Part shown: piece after piece, positions 55,790-64,000 of the stretch
Layout of the letters: each line of letters starts with the position of its first letter
Numbering within the stretch: the first letter of the stretch is position 1
Assembly (NCBI RefSeq): GCF_019774615.1
Contig: NZ_CP081496.1
Coordinates: 2,418,001 to 2,482,000, forward strand
Length of the DNA: 64,000 nt
Source: Streptomyces sp. BHT-5-2
GTDB lineage: Bacteria > Actinomycetota > Actinomycetes > Streptomycetales > Streptomycetaceae
Reading direction: 5' to 3'
Position numbers and translations under genes: made by a program
The notes under the pieces: model-generated
What the model saw: the letters and a program-made list of their open reading frames with translations, nothing else
What the model was told of the DNA's origin: nothing
The model's database searches: none

Positions 55790-56764
55790 ATGAGAATCCT
55801 GATCACCGGCGGGGCCGGCTTCATAGGCTCGCACTTCGTCCGCTCCCTCCTCGACGACCGGTACGCCGGCTGGGAGGGGGCCAGGGTCACGGTCCTGGAC
55901 AAGCTCACCTACGCGGGCAACCGGGCCAGCCTCCCCGCCTCGCACCCGCGCCTGACGTTCGTCCAGGGCGACGTGTGCGACAGCGCCCTGCTGCGCGAGG
56001 TGCTGCCCGGGCACGACGCGGTGGTGCACTTCGCCGCCGAGTCGCACGTCGACCGCTCCATCACCGGGGCCGCCGAGTTCTTCCGCACCAACGTGCTGGG
56101 CACCCAGGCACTGCTGGACGCGGTGCTGGCGACCGGCGTCGAGCGGGTGGTGCACGTCTCCACGGACGAGGTCTACGGCTCCATCGAGGAGGGCGCCTGG
56201 ACCGAGGAATGGCCGCTGCTGCCCAACACCCCGTACGCCGCTTCCAAGGCGGGCTCCGACCTGGTCGCCCGCTCGTACTGGCGCACCCACGGCGTGGACG
56301 TCTCCGTCACCCGGTGTTCCAACAACTACGGGCCGTACCAGCACCCGGAGAAGCTCATCCCGCTGTTCATCACCAACCTGCTGGAGGGCAGGCCGGTCCC
56401 GCTGTACGGGGACGGCCGCAACGTCCGCGAGTGGATGCACGTCGACGACCACTGCCGGGCCCTCCATCTCGTCCTCAACAACGGCCGGGCCGGCGAGGTC
56501 TACAACGTCGGCGGCGGCAACGAGCGCACCAACCTCGCCATCACCGAACGGCTCCTCGAACTGTGCGGCGCCGACGCGTCGATGGTGCGCCGGGTCGCCG
56601 ACCGCAAGGGGCACGACCTGCGCTACGCCCTCGACGAGACCAAGATCCGCGAGGAGCTGGGGTACACACCCCGGATCCCCTTCGACCAGGGCCTGGCCGA
56701 CACGGTCGCCTGGTACCGGGACAACCCGGGCTGGTGGCGAGAGCCGCCGGCCACGGACGCGTAA
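55790..56764 (+). CDS. rmlB: dTDP-glucose 4,6-dehydratase
   Basis: 324 residues. NAD motif TGGAGFIGS, catalytic STDEVYGS and YAASK, and CSNNYGPYQHPEKLIP. It converts dTDP-glucose to dTDP-4-keto-6-deoxyglucose, the branch point for all 6-deoxysugars. RmlA, which makes its substrate, begins at 63676. Confidence 0.95.
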   Translation: MRILITGGAGFIGSHFVRSLLDDRYAGWEGARVTVLDKLTYAGNRASLPASHPRLTFVQGDVCDSALLREVLPGHDAVVHFAAESHVDRSITGAAEFFRTNVLGTQALLDAVLATGVERVVHVSTDEVYGSIEEGAWTEEWPLLPNTPYAASKAGSDLVARSYWRTHGVDVSVTRCSNNYGPYQHPEKLIPLFITNLLEGRPVPLYGDGRNVREWMHVDDHCRALHLVLNNGRAGEVYNVGGGNERTNLAITERLLELCGADASMVRRVADRKGHDLRYALDETKIREELGYTPRIPFDQGLADTVAWYRDNPGWWREPPATDA

Positions 56765-56809
56765 GCCCGTCCGACCGTCAATCGCCCGTGCCACACGGAA
56801 AGTTGGCTC

Positions 56810-58216
56810 ATGCTGCCACACACCAGTGCCACCCCCAACGACTCCAGGACTCTGACGCCCCGTGCGGACGGCGACGCCGCACGGCGCATGGCCCGCTCGG
56901 CCGCGGCGACCGAGGGCGCGATGCTGCGCACCGGCGAGGTCCGAGCCTGGCTCGACGAGCGGGCCCGGGCCAACGTCTTCCAGGTCGACCGGGTGCCCTT
57001 CGACGCGTTGGACGGCTGGTCCTTCCAGGGCGGTACCGGCAACCTGGTCCACCGCAGCGGGAAGTTCTTCACCGTCGAGGGACTGTCCGTCACCGCCGTG
57101 GACGGCGACCGGCGCCAGCAGTGGCAGCAGCCCATCATCAAGCAGCCCGAAGTGGGCATCCTCGGGCTGCTGGTCAAGGAGTTCGACGGCGTACCGCACT
57201 TCCTGATGCAGGCCAAGATGGAGCCGGGGAACCCCAACCTGCTCCAGCTGTCCCCGACCGTGCAGGCCACGCGGAGCAACTACACCGGAGTCCACCGCGG
57301 CGCCGCCGTGAAGTACATCGAGTACTTCACCCGGGCCGGCCGCGGCCGGGTCCTCGCCGACGTCCTACAGTCCGAGCACGGCTCGTGGTTCCACGGCAAG
57401 AGCAACCGCAACATGATCGTCGAAGCGGTCGGCGAGGTGCCGCTGCTGGACGACTTCTGCTGGCTGACCCTGGGGCAGATCAACCAACTGTTGCACCAGG
57501 ACAACGTGGTGAACATGGACTCGCGGACCGTGCTGTCCTGTGTCCCGCTCGCCGGCGGCACCGAGGCCCGTCTGTCCGACACCGCACTGCTGTCCTGGTT
57601 CTGCGGCGAGCGCTCGCGGCACACCGTCAGCGCCGAGCGGGTGTCGCTGAACGGCATCACGCGCTGGAAGCGCGGCCCGGACGCCATCGAGCACGACGAG
57701 GGCCGCTACTTCCGTGTGGTCGCGGTGGCCGTCCGGGCCGGCAACCGTGAGGTGACCGGCTGGACCCAACCACTGTTCGAGCCGGTCGGCCGGGGTGTGG
57801 CGGCCTTCCTGTGGCGCACCATCGGCGGGGTGCCGCACGTCCTGGCGCACGCCCGGGTCGAGGGCGGCTTCCTCGACACCGTCGAACTGGGGCCGACCGT
57901 TCAGTACACCCCGGAGAACTACCGGCACCTGCCGGCCGAGGACCGCCCGCCGTACCTCGACGCGGTGCTCGACGCCGACCCGTCGCGGATCCGGTACGAG
58001 GCCGTGCACTCCGAGGAGGGCGGCCGCTTCCTGAACGCCGAGAGCCGCTACCTGGTCATCGAGGCGGACGAGTCCCAGGCACCCCTGGACCCGCCACCTG
58101 GCTACCAGTGGGTCACCCCCGGCCAGCTGACCTCCCTGGTACGGCACGGGCACTACCTCAACGTCCAGGCCCGCACCCTGCTCGCATGTCTCAACGCGAT
58201 GGGGGAGCAGGGCTGA
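56810..58216 (+). CDS. NDP-hexose 2,3-dehydratase
   Basis: 468 residues, the size of TylX3/UrdS/LanS/JadO proteins. The two related halves (about 30-245 and 270-460) each contain an LVHRSGKFFTVEGL / TGWTQPLFEP-type segment and a WVTPGQL / WLTLGQINQL segment, as expected of the internal duplication. It removes the C-2 hydroxyl, starting 2-deoxysugar formation (olivose, rhodinose and the like). It overlaps the next gene (TGATG). Confidence 0.94.
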   Translation: MLPHTSATPNDSRTLTPRADGDAARRMARSAAATEGAMLRTGEVRAWLDERARANVFQVDRVPFDALDGWSFQGGTGNLVHRSGKFFTVEGLSVTAVDGDRRQQWQQPIIKQPEVGILGLLVKEFDGVPHFLMQAKMEPGNPNLLQLSPTVQATRSNYTGVHRGAAVKYIEYFTRAGRGRVLADVLQSEHGSWFHGKSNRNMIVEAVGEVPLLDDFCWLTLGQINQLLHQDNVVNMDSRTVLSCVPLAGGTEARLSDTALLSWFCGERSRHTVSAERVSLNGITRWKRGPDAIEHDEGRYFRVVAVAVRAGNREVTGWTQPLFEPVGRGVAAFLWRTIGGVPHVLAHARVEGGFLDTVELGPTVQYTPENYRHLPAEDRPPYLDAVLDADPSRIRYEAVHSEEGGRFLNAESRYLVIEADESQAPLDPPPGYQWVTPGQLTSLVRHGHYLNVQARTLLACLNAMGEQG

Positions 58217-59217
58217 TGGAACCGGTGCGGATCGCCGTCATGGGCCTGGCCTCGATCGCCCGGCGGCGCCTGCTGCCCGCCATGGCGGCCTGCCCCGACG
58301 TCGAGATCGTCGCGGTGGCGAGCCGCGACGCGGACCGTGCGCGGGAGGCGGCCCGCGCCTACGGGTGCCGGGCGGTGCACGGCTACGACCGGCTGCTCGA
58401 CCGCGCGGACGTGGAGGCCGTCTACGTTCCCCTGCCCTCGTCACTGCACGCGCGGTGGACCGAGGCCGCGTTGCGGGCGGGCAAACACGTCCTCGTCGAG
58501 AAGCCGCTCGCCGACGACGCCGAGCGCGCCGCCGCGCTGCTGGCGTCGGCCCGGTCGGCGGGCCTGGTGCTGCGGGAGAACGTGATGTTCGTGCACCACG
58601 GGCAGCACGCGGCCGTCCGCGCACTGGTCGAGGACGGCGCGATCGGCCAACTGCGCTCCTTCCAGGCGGCGTTCACCATCCCGCCACTACCCGACGACGA
58701 CATCCGCTACGACCCGGACCTGGGCGGGGGAGCACTGGCGGACGTGGGGGTGTACCCCGTGCGGGCCGCCCAGCACTTCCTGGGGCCGGATCTCGCGGTG
58801 CGCGGTGCCGTGCTGACCGCGGGGCCCGGCCGTCGTGTGGAGACCTCCGGTGCGGCGCTGCTGACCGCGGACGGGGGCGTGACCGCCCAGCTGAGCTTCG
58901 GCATGGAGCACGCCTACCGGTCCACGTACGAACTGTGCGGCAGCGAGGGCCGGATCCGCATCGACCGTGCCTTCACCCCGCCCGCGGACCACGAACCGGT
59001 GGTGTGCCTGACACGCGCCTCGGGGACGGAGCGGATCCGGTTGCCCGCCGAGGACCAGGTGGCGAGCGCCGTCGCGGCGTTCGCCGCCGCCGTGCGCGCC
59101 GGGGCGCCGGCCGACGACGCGCCGCTGCGGCAGGCGCGGCTGCTGGACGGCATCCGGCGGCGCGCCGCCGAGGAAGACACAGACCGAGCAGAACCCGCAT
59201 CGAGGAGTGTGCGATGA
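58216..59217 (+). CDS. NDP-hexose 3-ketoreductase (Gfo/Idh/MocA family)
   Basis: 333 residues. Start RIAVMGLASIARRRLLPAM, then VYVPLPSSLHARWTEAALRAGKHVLVEKPLA with the conserved EKP lysine. It reduces the unstable 3-keto intermediate made by the 2,3-dehydratase (compare UrdT/LanT/KijC10). Coupled by overlap to genes on both sides. Confidence 0.93.
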   Translation: MEPVRIAVMGLASIARRRLLPAMAACPDVEIVAVASRDADRAREAARAYGCRAVHGYDRLLDRADVEAVYVPLPSSLHARWTEAALRAGKHVLVEKPLADDAERAAALLASARSAGLVLRENVMFVHHGQHAAVRALVEDGAIGQLRSFQAAFTIPPLPDDDIRYDPDLGGGALADVGVYPVRAAQHFLGPDLAVRGAVLTAGPGRRVETSGAALLTADGGVTAQLSFGMEHAYRSTYELCGSEGRIRIDRAFTPPADHEPVVCLTRASGTERIRLPAEDQVASAVAAFAAAVRAGAPADDAPLRQARLLDGIRRRAAEEDTDRAEPASRSVR

Positions 59218-60017
59218 GCGCGACCGTGAACTGGATTCCCGAGGGCATGGACCGTGAGGTTCCCAGCGCAGCCCGTGCCTACGACTACATAGCGGGCGGC
59301 ACCCACCACTTCGAGGCCGACCGGAAGCTGGGGGACCAGGTGCTCTCGGTACTGCCGGCCAGGGACATGTCCCGCCACAACCGGCAGTTCCTCCAGCGTG
59401 TGGTGCGCTTCATGGTCGGCCGGGGCATCCGGCAGTTCGTCGACCTGGGCTCCGGGCTGCCGGTGATGGGCAACGTCCACGAGACCGCCCGGCAGGCCGC
59501 CCCCGAGTGCCGGGTGGTCTACGTCGACAACGAGCGGGCCACCATCGAGCACAGCGAGCTGATCCTGCGCGGCGACGAGCGCACCGCGATGGTGGGCGAG
59601 GACCTGCGTGACCCGGACGCCGTCCTGAACGCCGAGGCCACCCGCCGTCTGATCGACTTCTCGCAGCCGGTCGGCTTCCTGATGCTGGGCGTGACCCAGT
59701 TCCTGCACGACGAGGACGACCCGTGGGCCATCACCGCGGCCTACCGCCGGGCGCTGCCCTCCGGCAGCTATCTCGCGCTGTCCTGCTTCACCTGGGACAA
59801 CGACCCCGAGACGATGCGGAACACGGTCGAGATGTTCCAGCGGAGCGGCCGCACGCCGATCGTGCCGCGCACCGGCGAGGAGGTCCGCAGGCTGCTCGGC
59901 GACTTCGAACTGCTCGACCCCGGGCTGGTGTTCACGCCCCAGTGGCGCCCGGACGGCGCCTCCGGCGCCGCCGAGGAGCGCTCCAACCTGTACGCGGCCG
60001 TCGCGCGTAAGCCCTGA
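59214..60017 (+). CDS. SAM-dependent methyltransferase, PF04672 type
   Basis: 267 residues. The start NWIPEGMDREVPSAARAYDYIAGG then HHFEADR is typical of the DUF574/Methyltransf_19 family widespread in Streptomyces. The SAM loop is FVDLGSGLP. Most members are uncharacterised. Coupling (ATGA) to the sugar reductase suggests a role in the pathway, possibly O-methylation, but this is only positional. Confidence 0.8.
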   Translation: MSATVNWIPEGMDREVPSAARAYDYIAGGTHHFEADRKLGDQVLSVLPARDMSRHNRQFLQRVVRFMVGRGIRQFVDLGSGLPVMGNVHETARQAAPECRVVYVDNERATIEHSELILRGDERTAMVGEDLRDPDAVLNAEATRRLIDFSQPVGFLMLGVTQFLHDEDDPWAITAAYRRALPSGSYLALSCFTWDNDPETMRNTVEMFQRSGRTPIVPRTGEEVRRLLGDFELLDPGLVFTPQWRPDGASGAAEERSNLYAAVARKP

Positions 60018-60020
60018 GCG

Positions 60021-60054
60021 GGGCGGCGGCGCCCACCGGGCCGGCGCGCCGCCC
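60021..60054. terminator. Terminator between the methyltransferase and convergent tetR
   Basis: GGGCGGCGGCGC (60021-60032) faces GCGCGCCGCCC (60044-60054), complementary with one bulge, in a 47-bp gap between convergent genes. Confidence 0.55.
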
Positions 60055-60064
60055 TGCCGGCGCG

Positions 60065-60646
60065 TCAGGCCCCTTCGGGGTGCGCCGCCGCCACCATCTC
60101 CATGGTGATCTCCAGCAACGCCGACCGCTTCTCCTGGGCGTCCCCGGCGATGTTCGGCAGGGCGAAGGTCCCGAAGTGCAGGGTCAGCAGGGCACTCATA
60201 CAGCGCAGCTGGTCGGTGAGCGAGGTGTCCGAGTCGGTGAGCATCTCGCCGATGGCGGTCATCTGCTGCCCGAACTCCTTGCCGACCTTGAGGTCGCGCA
60301 GGGTCGCCTCGTTCTCCCGAAGGAAGCGGACGAGCGGGACGGAGGCTTCGAGTGCGGCGCTGTAGCGGCGCAGGATCTCCTGCTTGGTCTCGAGGTTCCG
60401 GGGCTGCTGGCGCCCCCAGGAGATGATGTCGTCGACGGGGCGGCTCAGGTCCTGGAAGATGCTGAGGAGAATGTCCTCCTTCGACTTGAAGTGGTAATAG
60501 ATCGCGGGTTTGCTGACCTCCAGGATTTCCGCGATCTCACGCAGCGAGGTCTTCTCGTAGCCGTTTCGGACAAAGAGCTCCAGGGCCACGTCCTGGATGC
60601 GCCTGCGGGTGTCCCCCCGCTCCTTCTTCGTACCTTTTCCGGCCAC
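60065..60646 (-). CDS. TetR family repressor (LanK/UrdK-like)
   Basis: 193 residues. Helix-turn-helix SLREIAEILEVSKPAIYYHFKSKEDIL; the C-terminal domain is of the small-ligand type. In landomycin and urdamycin clusters a TetR protein in this position controls the exporter gene and responds to the product. Its own upstream region has the half-sites ACTTACC and GGCAAGT (60693-60714) that also flank the promoter of the MFS exporter at 37044. It is divergent from the P450 gene and may control that too. Confidence 0.9.
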   Translation of the reverse strand: MAGKGTKKERGDTRRRIQDVALELFVRNGYEKTSLREIAEILEVSKPAIYYHFKSKEDILLSIFQDLSRPVDDIISWGRQQPRNLETKQEILRRYSAALEASVPLVRFLRENEATLRDLKVGKEFGQQMTAIGEMLTDSDTSLTDQLRCMSALLTLHFGTFALPNIAGDAQEKRSALLEITMEMVAAAHPEGA

Positions 60647-60970
60647 GCTCTCTCCCTCGGTCCGTCCTCACCCGGCTGGGGCCGGAACACCCACTTACCG
60701 GTCGGCAGGCAAGTACCCGCCGCCCAGTGTACGTGTGCGCGTCGCGCATCGCCCGCGCGTCCCTCCGGCCCTGGGCACGCCGCCCGCAAGCGCCCCGGCG
60801 CGGGCATCGGCTTCGGCACCGCGGGCGAACCGGCCGCCGGGATGCGGGCCATGCCGTCCCCGGCCCGGTTCGCGGACGACCTCGAAGCGCTCGCTCCGCG
60901 CCGAGGACGGCCGACACCGGGTCGGCGCACCCGCCATGCTCACCTCCGAACCGAAAGGACCGAAGTGCCC
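60647..60970. other. Divergent regulatory region between tetR and the P450 gene
   Basis: 324 bases. The left third carries the operator at 60693-60714; the rest is GC-rich and has no gene. GAAAGGACC lies just before the P450 start. Confidence 0.55.
60693..60714. promoter_or_regulatory. Putative TetR operator upstream of tetR and P450
   Basis: ACTTACC (60693-60699), 8 bp, GGCAAGT (60708-60714), an inverted repeat. It shares both 7-bp half-sites with the exporter operator at 36917-36934, where the spacing is 4 bp. Likely the autoregulatory site of the TetR protein. Confidence 0.65.
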
Positions 60971-62152
60971 ATGTCCTCCCAGCAGTGGAACTTCCACCCG
61001 GATCAGTTCTGGATGCGCGGTGAGCGCCCCCCGGCCCCCGTCGCGTACGACGAGGCCAAGCAGCTGTGGAACGTCTACGGCTACGCGGAGGCGCTCCAGG
61101 TGCTCAACGACCCGGAGACCTTCTCCTCCGACCTCAGCGTGCTGGCGCCGGAAGGCCAACGGCAGATCTTCCCCGGCAACCTCACGACGATGGACGCGCC
61201 CGAGCACACCAAGATGCGCAAGATCGTCAGCGGGGTGTTCACCCGCCGCGTGGTCGCCGGCCTCGAACCCCGTATCAAGGAGATCACCCACGAACTGCTC
61301 GACGCGGTCGAGCCGGGCGACTCGTTCGACCTCGTGGAGGTGCTGGCGCACCCGTTGCCCGTCATCGTCATCGCCGAACTGCTCGGGGTTCCCAGCAGCG
61401 ACCGCCCGCTGTTCAAGGAGTGGGTCGGCAAGCTGCTGGAGAGCAACCAGGCGTTCTCCACCGGCGAGGACACCCCGGAGCTGCAGCGGCAGCGCGAGGA
61501 GGCCCTCGCCCAGATCAGGAACCTCTCCGACTACCTGCTCGACCATGTCGAACAGCGCCGCGCCGCCCCGCGCGAGGACCTGCTGACCAGGCTCGTCCAG
61601 GCCGAGGTGGACGGCGAGCGGCTGTCCCCGGCCGAGGTGGGCAACTTCTCCCTGGTCCTGCTGGTGGCGGGGCACATCACCACGACGATGCTGCTGGGCA
61701 ACACGATCCTGTGCCTGGACGCCCACCCTTCGGCCATGGCGGCCGTACGCCGGGACCGCGCCCGCATCCCCACCGCGATCGAGGAGTCGCTGCGGCTGTT
61801 CAGCCCGCTGTCCACGCTGCGCCGGGTGACCACTACGGCGGCGCGGATCGGCGACGCCGAGATCCCCCCGCGGTCGGTGGTCATGACGTGGACGGCCGCC
61901 GCGGCCCGCGACGAGCGCCAGTTCCGCGACCCGCACACCTTCGACCTCGACCGGGAGAACATCCAGCACCTCTCGTTCGGCAGAGGCGCGCACTTCTGCA
62001 TGGGTGCGCCGCTGGCCCGCCTTGAAGGCGTGCTCGCCCTGAACATCCTCTTCGACCGCTTCCCGGCGCTGCGCCGCGACCCGGCGCGGGACCCGGAGTT
62101 CATGCCGGGGGCCAATGTGACGGGCGTGGAGAAGCTGCACCTGCTCACCTGA
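60971..62152 (+). CDS. Cytochrome P450
   Basis: 393 residues. Heme loop FGRGAHFCMGAPLARLE with the ligand Cys343; I-helix LVAGHITTT; ExxR as EESLRLF. All heme features are intact, unlike the heme-less EryCII-type glycosyltransferase helpers that also pair with a glycosyltransferase. It likely oxidises the angucycline or a sugar. The ATG at 60971 is used; the in-frame GTG six bases upstream has a better-spaced AAGGA and may be the true start. A ferredoxin partner is not adjacent. Confidence 0.93.
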   Translation: MSSQQWNFHPDQFWMRGERPPAPVAYDEAKQLWNVYGYAEALQVLNDPETFSSDLSVLAPEGQRQIFPGNLTTMDAPEHTKMRKIVSGVFTRRVVAGLEPRIKEITHELLDAVEPGDSFDLVEVLAHPLPVIVIAELLGVPSSDRPLFKEWVGKLLESNQAFSTGEDTPELQRQREEALAQIRNLSDYLLDHVEQRRAAPREDLLTRLVQAEVDGERLSPAEVGNFSLVLLVAGHITTTMLLGNTILCLDAHPSAMAAVRRDRARIPTAIEESLRLFSPLSTLRRVTTTAARIGDAEIPPRSVVMTWTAAAARDERQFRDPHTFDLDRENIQHLSFGRGAHFCMGAPLARLEGVLALNILFDRFPALRRDPARDPEFMPGANVTGVEKLHLLT

Positions 62153-62302
62153 CCGTCCGGCTCTCCCGAGCGTTCGCGAGCGGGCGCGCCGCGCGCCGCC
62201 CCGGGCGGCCCCCCGCGCCGTCCCCACCGGCACGGCGCCATGCCCTGACCACCCGAAGTCCGCGCGTCGCCCGTCCGGGCGACGGAGGAGACCGGAACAC
62301 CC

Positions 62303-63451
62303 ATGAGGCTGCTGTTCGTCGCGGGCCCGGCCCCGTCCGACATCTACGCCGTCGCCCCCCTCGCCACCGCCGCGCGCGCCGACGGGCACCAGGTGCTGAT
62401 GTCCACGCCGAAGGAACTGACCCCGGTGGTCACCGGCGTCGGCCTGCCGACCGTCGCCACGACCACCACATCGATCCCCGACATCAGGGCCACCCGCCGC
62501 TCCGGCGAGCGTGAGGTGGTCCCCGATGACGTGGACCACCCCGAGTTCATCCGGTACACCGGCCGCTGGCTCGGGCGGCTGGCCGCCGAAACCCTCGTCC
62601 GGCTGCGCGAGGTGGCGGCGGCCTGGCGGCCGGACGTGGTGGTCACCGGCCCGCACGCGTACGCGGGGGCACTCCTCGCCCACGAGCTGTCCGTACCGTG
62701 GATCCGGCACACCTGGACCGTGCTGGACACCGTGGGCATCCACGTCGGCAGCGAGGGTGAACTGGCGCCGGAGCTGGCCGAACTGGGCCTCGACCGGATT
62801 CCCGGACCGGACCTGCTGATCGACAACTGTCCGCCCGGCATCCGCCCGGCGGACGCCTCCCCCGCGCAGCAGATCCGCTACGTTCCCGTCAATGCCCAGC
62901 GCCCGGCCGAGCCGTGGATGTACACCCGCGGCGAGCGCCGACGGGTGTGCGTCACCGGCGGGCGCATGGCCGCCCTCGATGACGACTTCGAGCCGATCCG
63001 CGGCATGGTGCGGCAGCTGGCCGAGTTGGACGCCGAGGTCGTCATCACGGCGCCGCGGAAGGTCGCTCACGCGCTGCGCGCCGAGTTCGGCGACGTCCGC
63101 GCGGGCTGGGTCCCGCTGGACGTACTGATGCCGACCTGCGACCTGATCGTGCACCACGCCGGTGGCGTGCCCGGCCTGCCCGGCCTGACGGCCGCGCTCT
63201 CGGGGGTCCCGCAGCTGCTGATGCCACAGGAGAAGAAGATGCACACGGCCGCCCGGCTCGTCGCCGAGTACGGCGCCGCGATCACCCTGCTTCCGGACGA
63301 GGTGAGCACCGACAGCGTCGGCAACGGCATCCGCGAGCTGCTCTCCGCCCCGTCCTACGCCGACCGGGCCCAGGCACTGGCCCAGGAAATCGCCCGGATG
63401 CCGTCACCCGCCGAGGTCCTGGGCACCGTCGAGCACCTGGCACGGCGCTGA
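62303..63451 (+). CDS. Antibiotic-type deoxysugar glycosyltransferase
   Basis: 382 residues, GT1/GT-B. Start RLLFVAGPAPSDIYAVAPLATAARADGHQVLM; acceptor-domain helix as in UrdGT/LanGT enzymes; donor loop HHAGGVPGLPGLTAALSGVPQLLMPQ. It attaches a nucleotide-activated deoxysugar to the aglycone or to a sugar already in place. Only one such gene is in the window. Good ribosome site GGAGGAG upstream. Confidence 0.93.
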   Translation: MRLLFVAGPAPSDIYAVAPLATAARADGHQVLMSTPKELTPVVTGVGLPTVATTTTSIPDIRATRRSGEREVVPDDVDHPEFIRYTGRWLGRLAAETLVRLREVAAAWRPDVVVTGPHAYAGALLAHELSVPWIRHTWTVLDTVGIHVGSEGELAPELAELGLDRIPGPDLLIDNCPPGIRPADASPAQQIRYVPVNAQRPAEPWMYTRGERRRVCVTGGRMAALDDDFEPIRGMVRQLAELDAEVVITAPRKVAHALRAEFGDVRAGWVPLDVLMPTCDLIVHHAGGVPGLPGLTAALSGVPQLLMPQEKKMHTAARLVAEYGAAITLLPDEVSTDSVGNGIRELLSAPSYADRAQALAQEIARMPSPAEVLGTVEHLARR

Positions 63452-63548
63452 ACCGCGCGGACGCCACCCGCTGACCCGCCGCGGCTCGCCCACGTGCGGG
63501 GAGGAGTCGGCGGTCGAACTGGTGACTTCAGACAGGAAGTTGACGTCA

Positions 63549-63660
63549 CCGCATCCGCATCCGCATCCGCATCGGCATCGGCGGCCGCGGCCGCAGGCAC
63601 AGGTACAGCCACAGAAACCGACACAGTCACAGACACCGACACAGGCACTGCACAGACACC
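63549..63660. repeat. Hexanucleotide and ACAG-rich simple repeats before rmlA
   Basis: Five hexamer units of the CGCATC type in a row (63549-63580), a GCGGCC stretch, then irregular repeats of ACAGACACCG and ACAG up to 63660. It could be read as a 61-codon frame of Ala/Ser and Thr/Asp repeats that overlaps rmlA, but this looks like composition, not a gene. Possibly a slippage-prone leader. Confidence 0.6.
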
Positions 63661-63675
63661 GACGGAGACAGGCAT

Positions 63676-64000
63676 ATGAAGGGCATCATTCTCGCTGGTG
63701 GCAGCGGCACCCGGCTCAGGCCGCTGACCGGAGTGGTCTCGAAGCAGATCCTCCCGGTCTACAACAAGCCGATGATCTACTACCCCCTGTCCGTCCTCAT
63801 GCTCGCCGGCATCCGGGACATCCTGGTGATCTCCTCGCCGGCTCACCTGGACATGTTCCGCGACCTGCTCGGCGACGGCTCCCGGCTCGGCATCCGGCTG
63901 GAGTACGCGGAGCAGAAGGAACCCAACGGCATCGCCGAGGCGTTCATCATCGGCGCCGACCACATCGGCGACGACGACGTGGCGCTGATCCTCGGTGACA
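63676..64000 (+). CDS. rmlA: Glucose-1-phosphate thymidylyltransferase, N-terminal part
   Basis: The gene is cut by the window end after about 108 codons. [17 protein letters not shown] is the nucleotide-binding signature, followed by [18 protein letters not shown] and [15 protein letters not shown]. It makes dTDP-glucose from dTTP and glucose-1-phosphate, feeding the 4,6-dehydratase at 55790. Large length and this sequence fit the antibiotic-cluster RmlA group. Confidence 0.95.
   Translation, partial: MKGIILAGGSGTRLRPLTGVVSKQILPVYNKPMIYYPLSVLMLAGIRDILVISSPAHLDMFRDLLGDGSRLGIRLEYAEQKEPNGIAEAFIIGADHIGDDDVALILGD

Noticed and set aside
60695..63244. Very long minus-strand open frame (849 codons) across the P450 and glycosyltransferase genes
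   Set aside because: Composition-driven shadow: low-complexity Arg/Gly/Val-rich product without any domain, opposite two genes with intact catalytic motifs.
63494..63679. 61-codon frame with Ala/Ser and Thr/Asp repeats before rmlA
   Set aside because: It is a translation of simple DNA repeats, overlaps the rmlA start and has no signal or homology.
1..64000. CRISPR arrays, tRNA or rRNA genes
   Set aside because: No regularly spaced repeats with unique spacers and no tRNA- or rRNA-like sequence were noticed on reading; a dedicated scan was not possible.

Overview
The window is high-GC actinobacterial DNA, almost certainly from a Streptomyces chromosome. The gene order accA - maf - accE - pccB - birA - adenylate cyclase - enoyl-CoA hydratase - GGDEF protein - hutH, followed later by msrA, metB, ilvA, greA and mca, is one I recognise from memory as conserved Streptomyces core synteny. 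No search could be run, so all family calls rest on motifs and recall.

Left part (1-36206), core chromosome: a truncated esterase; the acyl-CoA carboxylase locus (biotin carboxylase/BCCP subunit, epsilon subunit, carboxyltransferase and biotin ligase), interrupted by accessory genes (a VapBC-like toxin-antitoxin pair, a class B penicillin-binding protein and a gene remnant); two nucleotide second-messenger enzymes (class III adenylate cyclase and a GGDEF diguanylate cyclase); histidine ammonia-lyase; a LADTG sortase substrate; an L,D-transpeptidase lipoprotein; a macrolide-type glycosyltransferase with an operator inside its promoter; msrA; metB; a sigma-factor-like/membrane-protein pair; a MarR regulator; ilvA; a DrrAB-like ABC exporter; greA; mca; and a large NB-ARC/TPR protein.

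Boundary (36207-36917): the first 24 codons of a DUF255/YyaL-type thioredoxin-domain gene run directly into a frameshifted, truncated IS5-type transposase. This looks like the left edge of an inserted island.

Right part (36917-64000, continuing off the window): a type II polyketide cluster of the angucycline type. The order oxygenase - small cyclase - KS-alpha - CLF - ACP - ketoreductase - aromatase/cyclase - oxygenase - SDR matches the pga/urd/jad/lan core. It is preceded by an exporter, a gamma-butyrolactone-receptor-like TetR, a JadR1-like atypical response regulator and an HTH/zinc-ribbon protein. It is followed by a second exporter, a membrane acyltransferase, a flavin reductase, an aldo/keto reductase, deoxysugar genes (4,6-dehydratase, 2,3-dehydratase, 3-ketoreductase, and RmlA cut by the window end), a methyltransferase, a TetR repressor, a P450 and a glycosyltransferase. 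The expected product is a glycosylated, possibly acylated angucycline.

Regulation is legible in the DNA. An inverted repeat sits between the -35 and -10 of the activator promoter. The activator has a TTA codon at position 4 and the first exporter has one at position 24, which suggests bldA control. Two copies of an ACTTACC/GGCAAGT operator flank the exporter promoter, and the same half-sites recur upstream of the distant tetR gene, 24 kb away.
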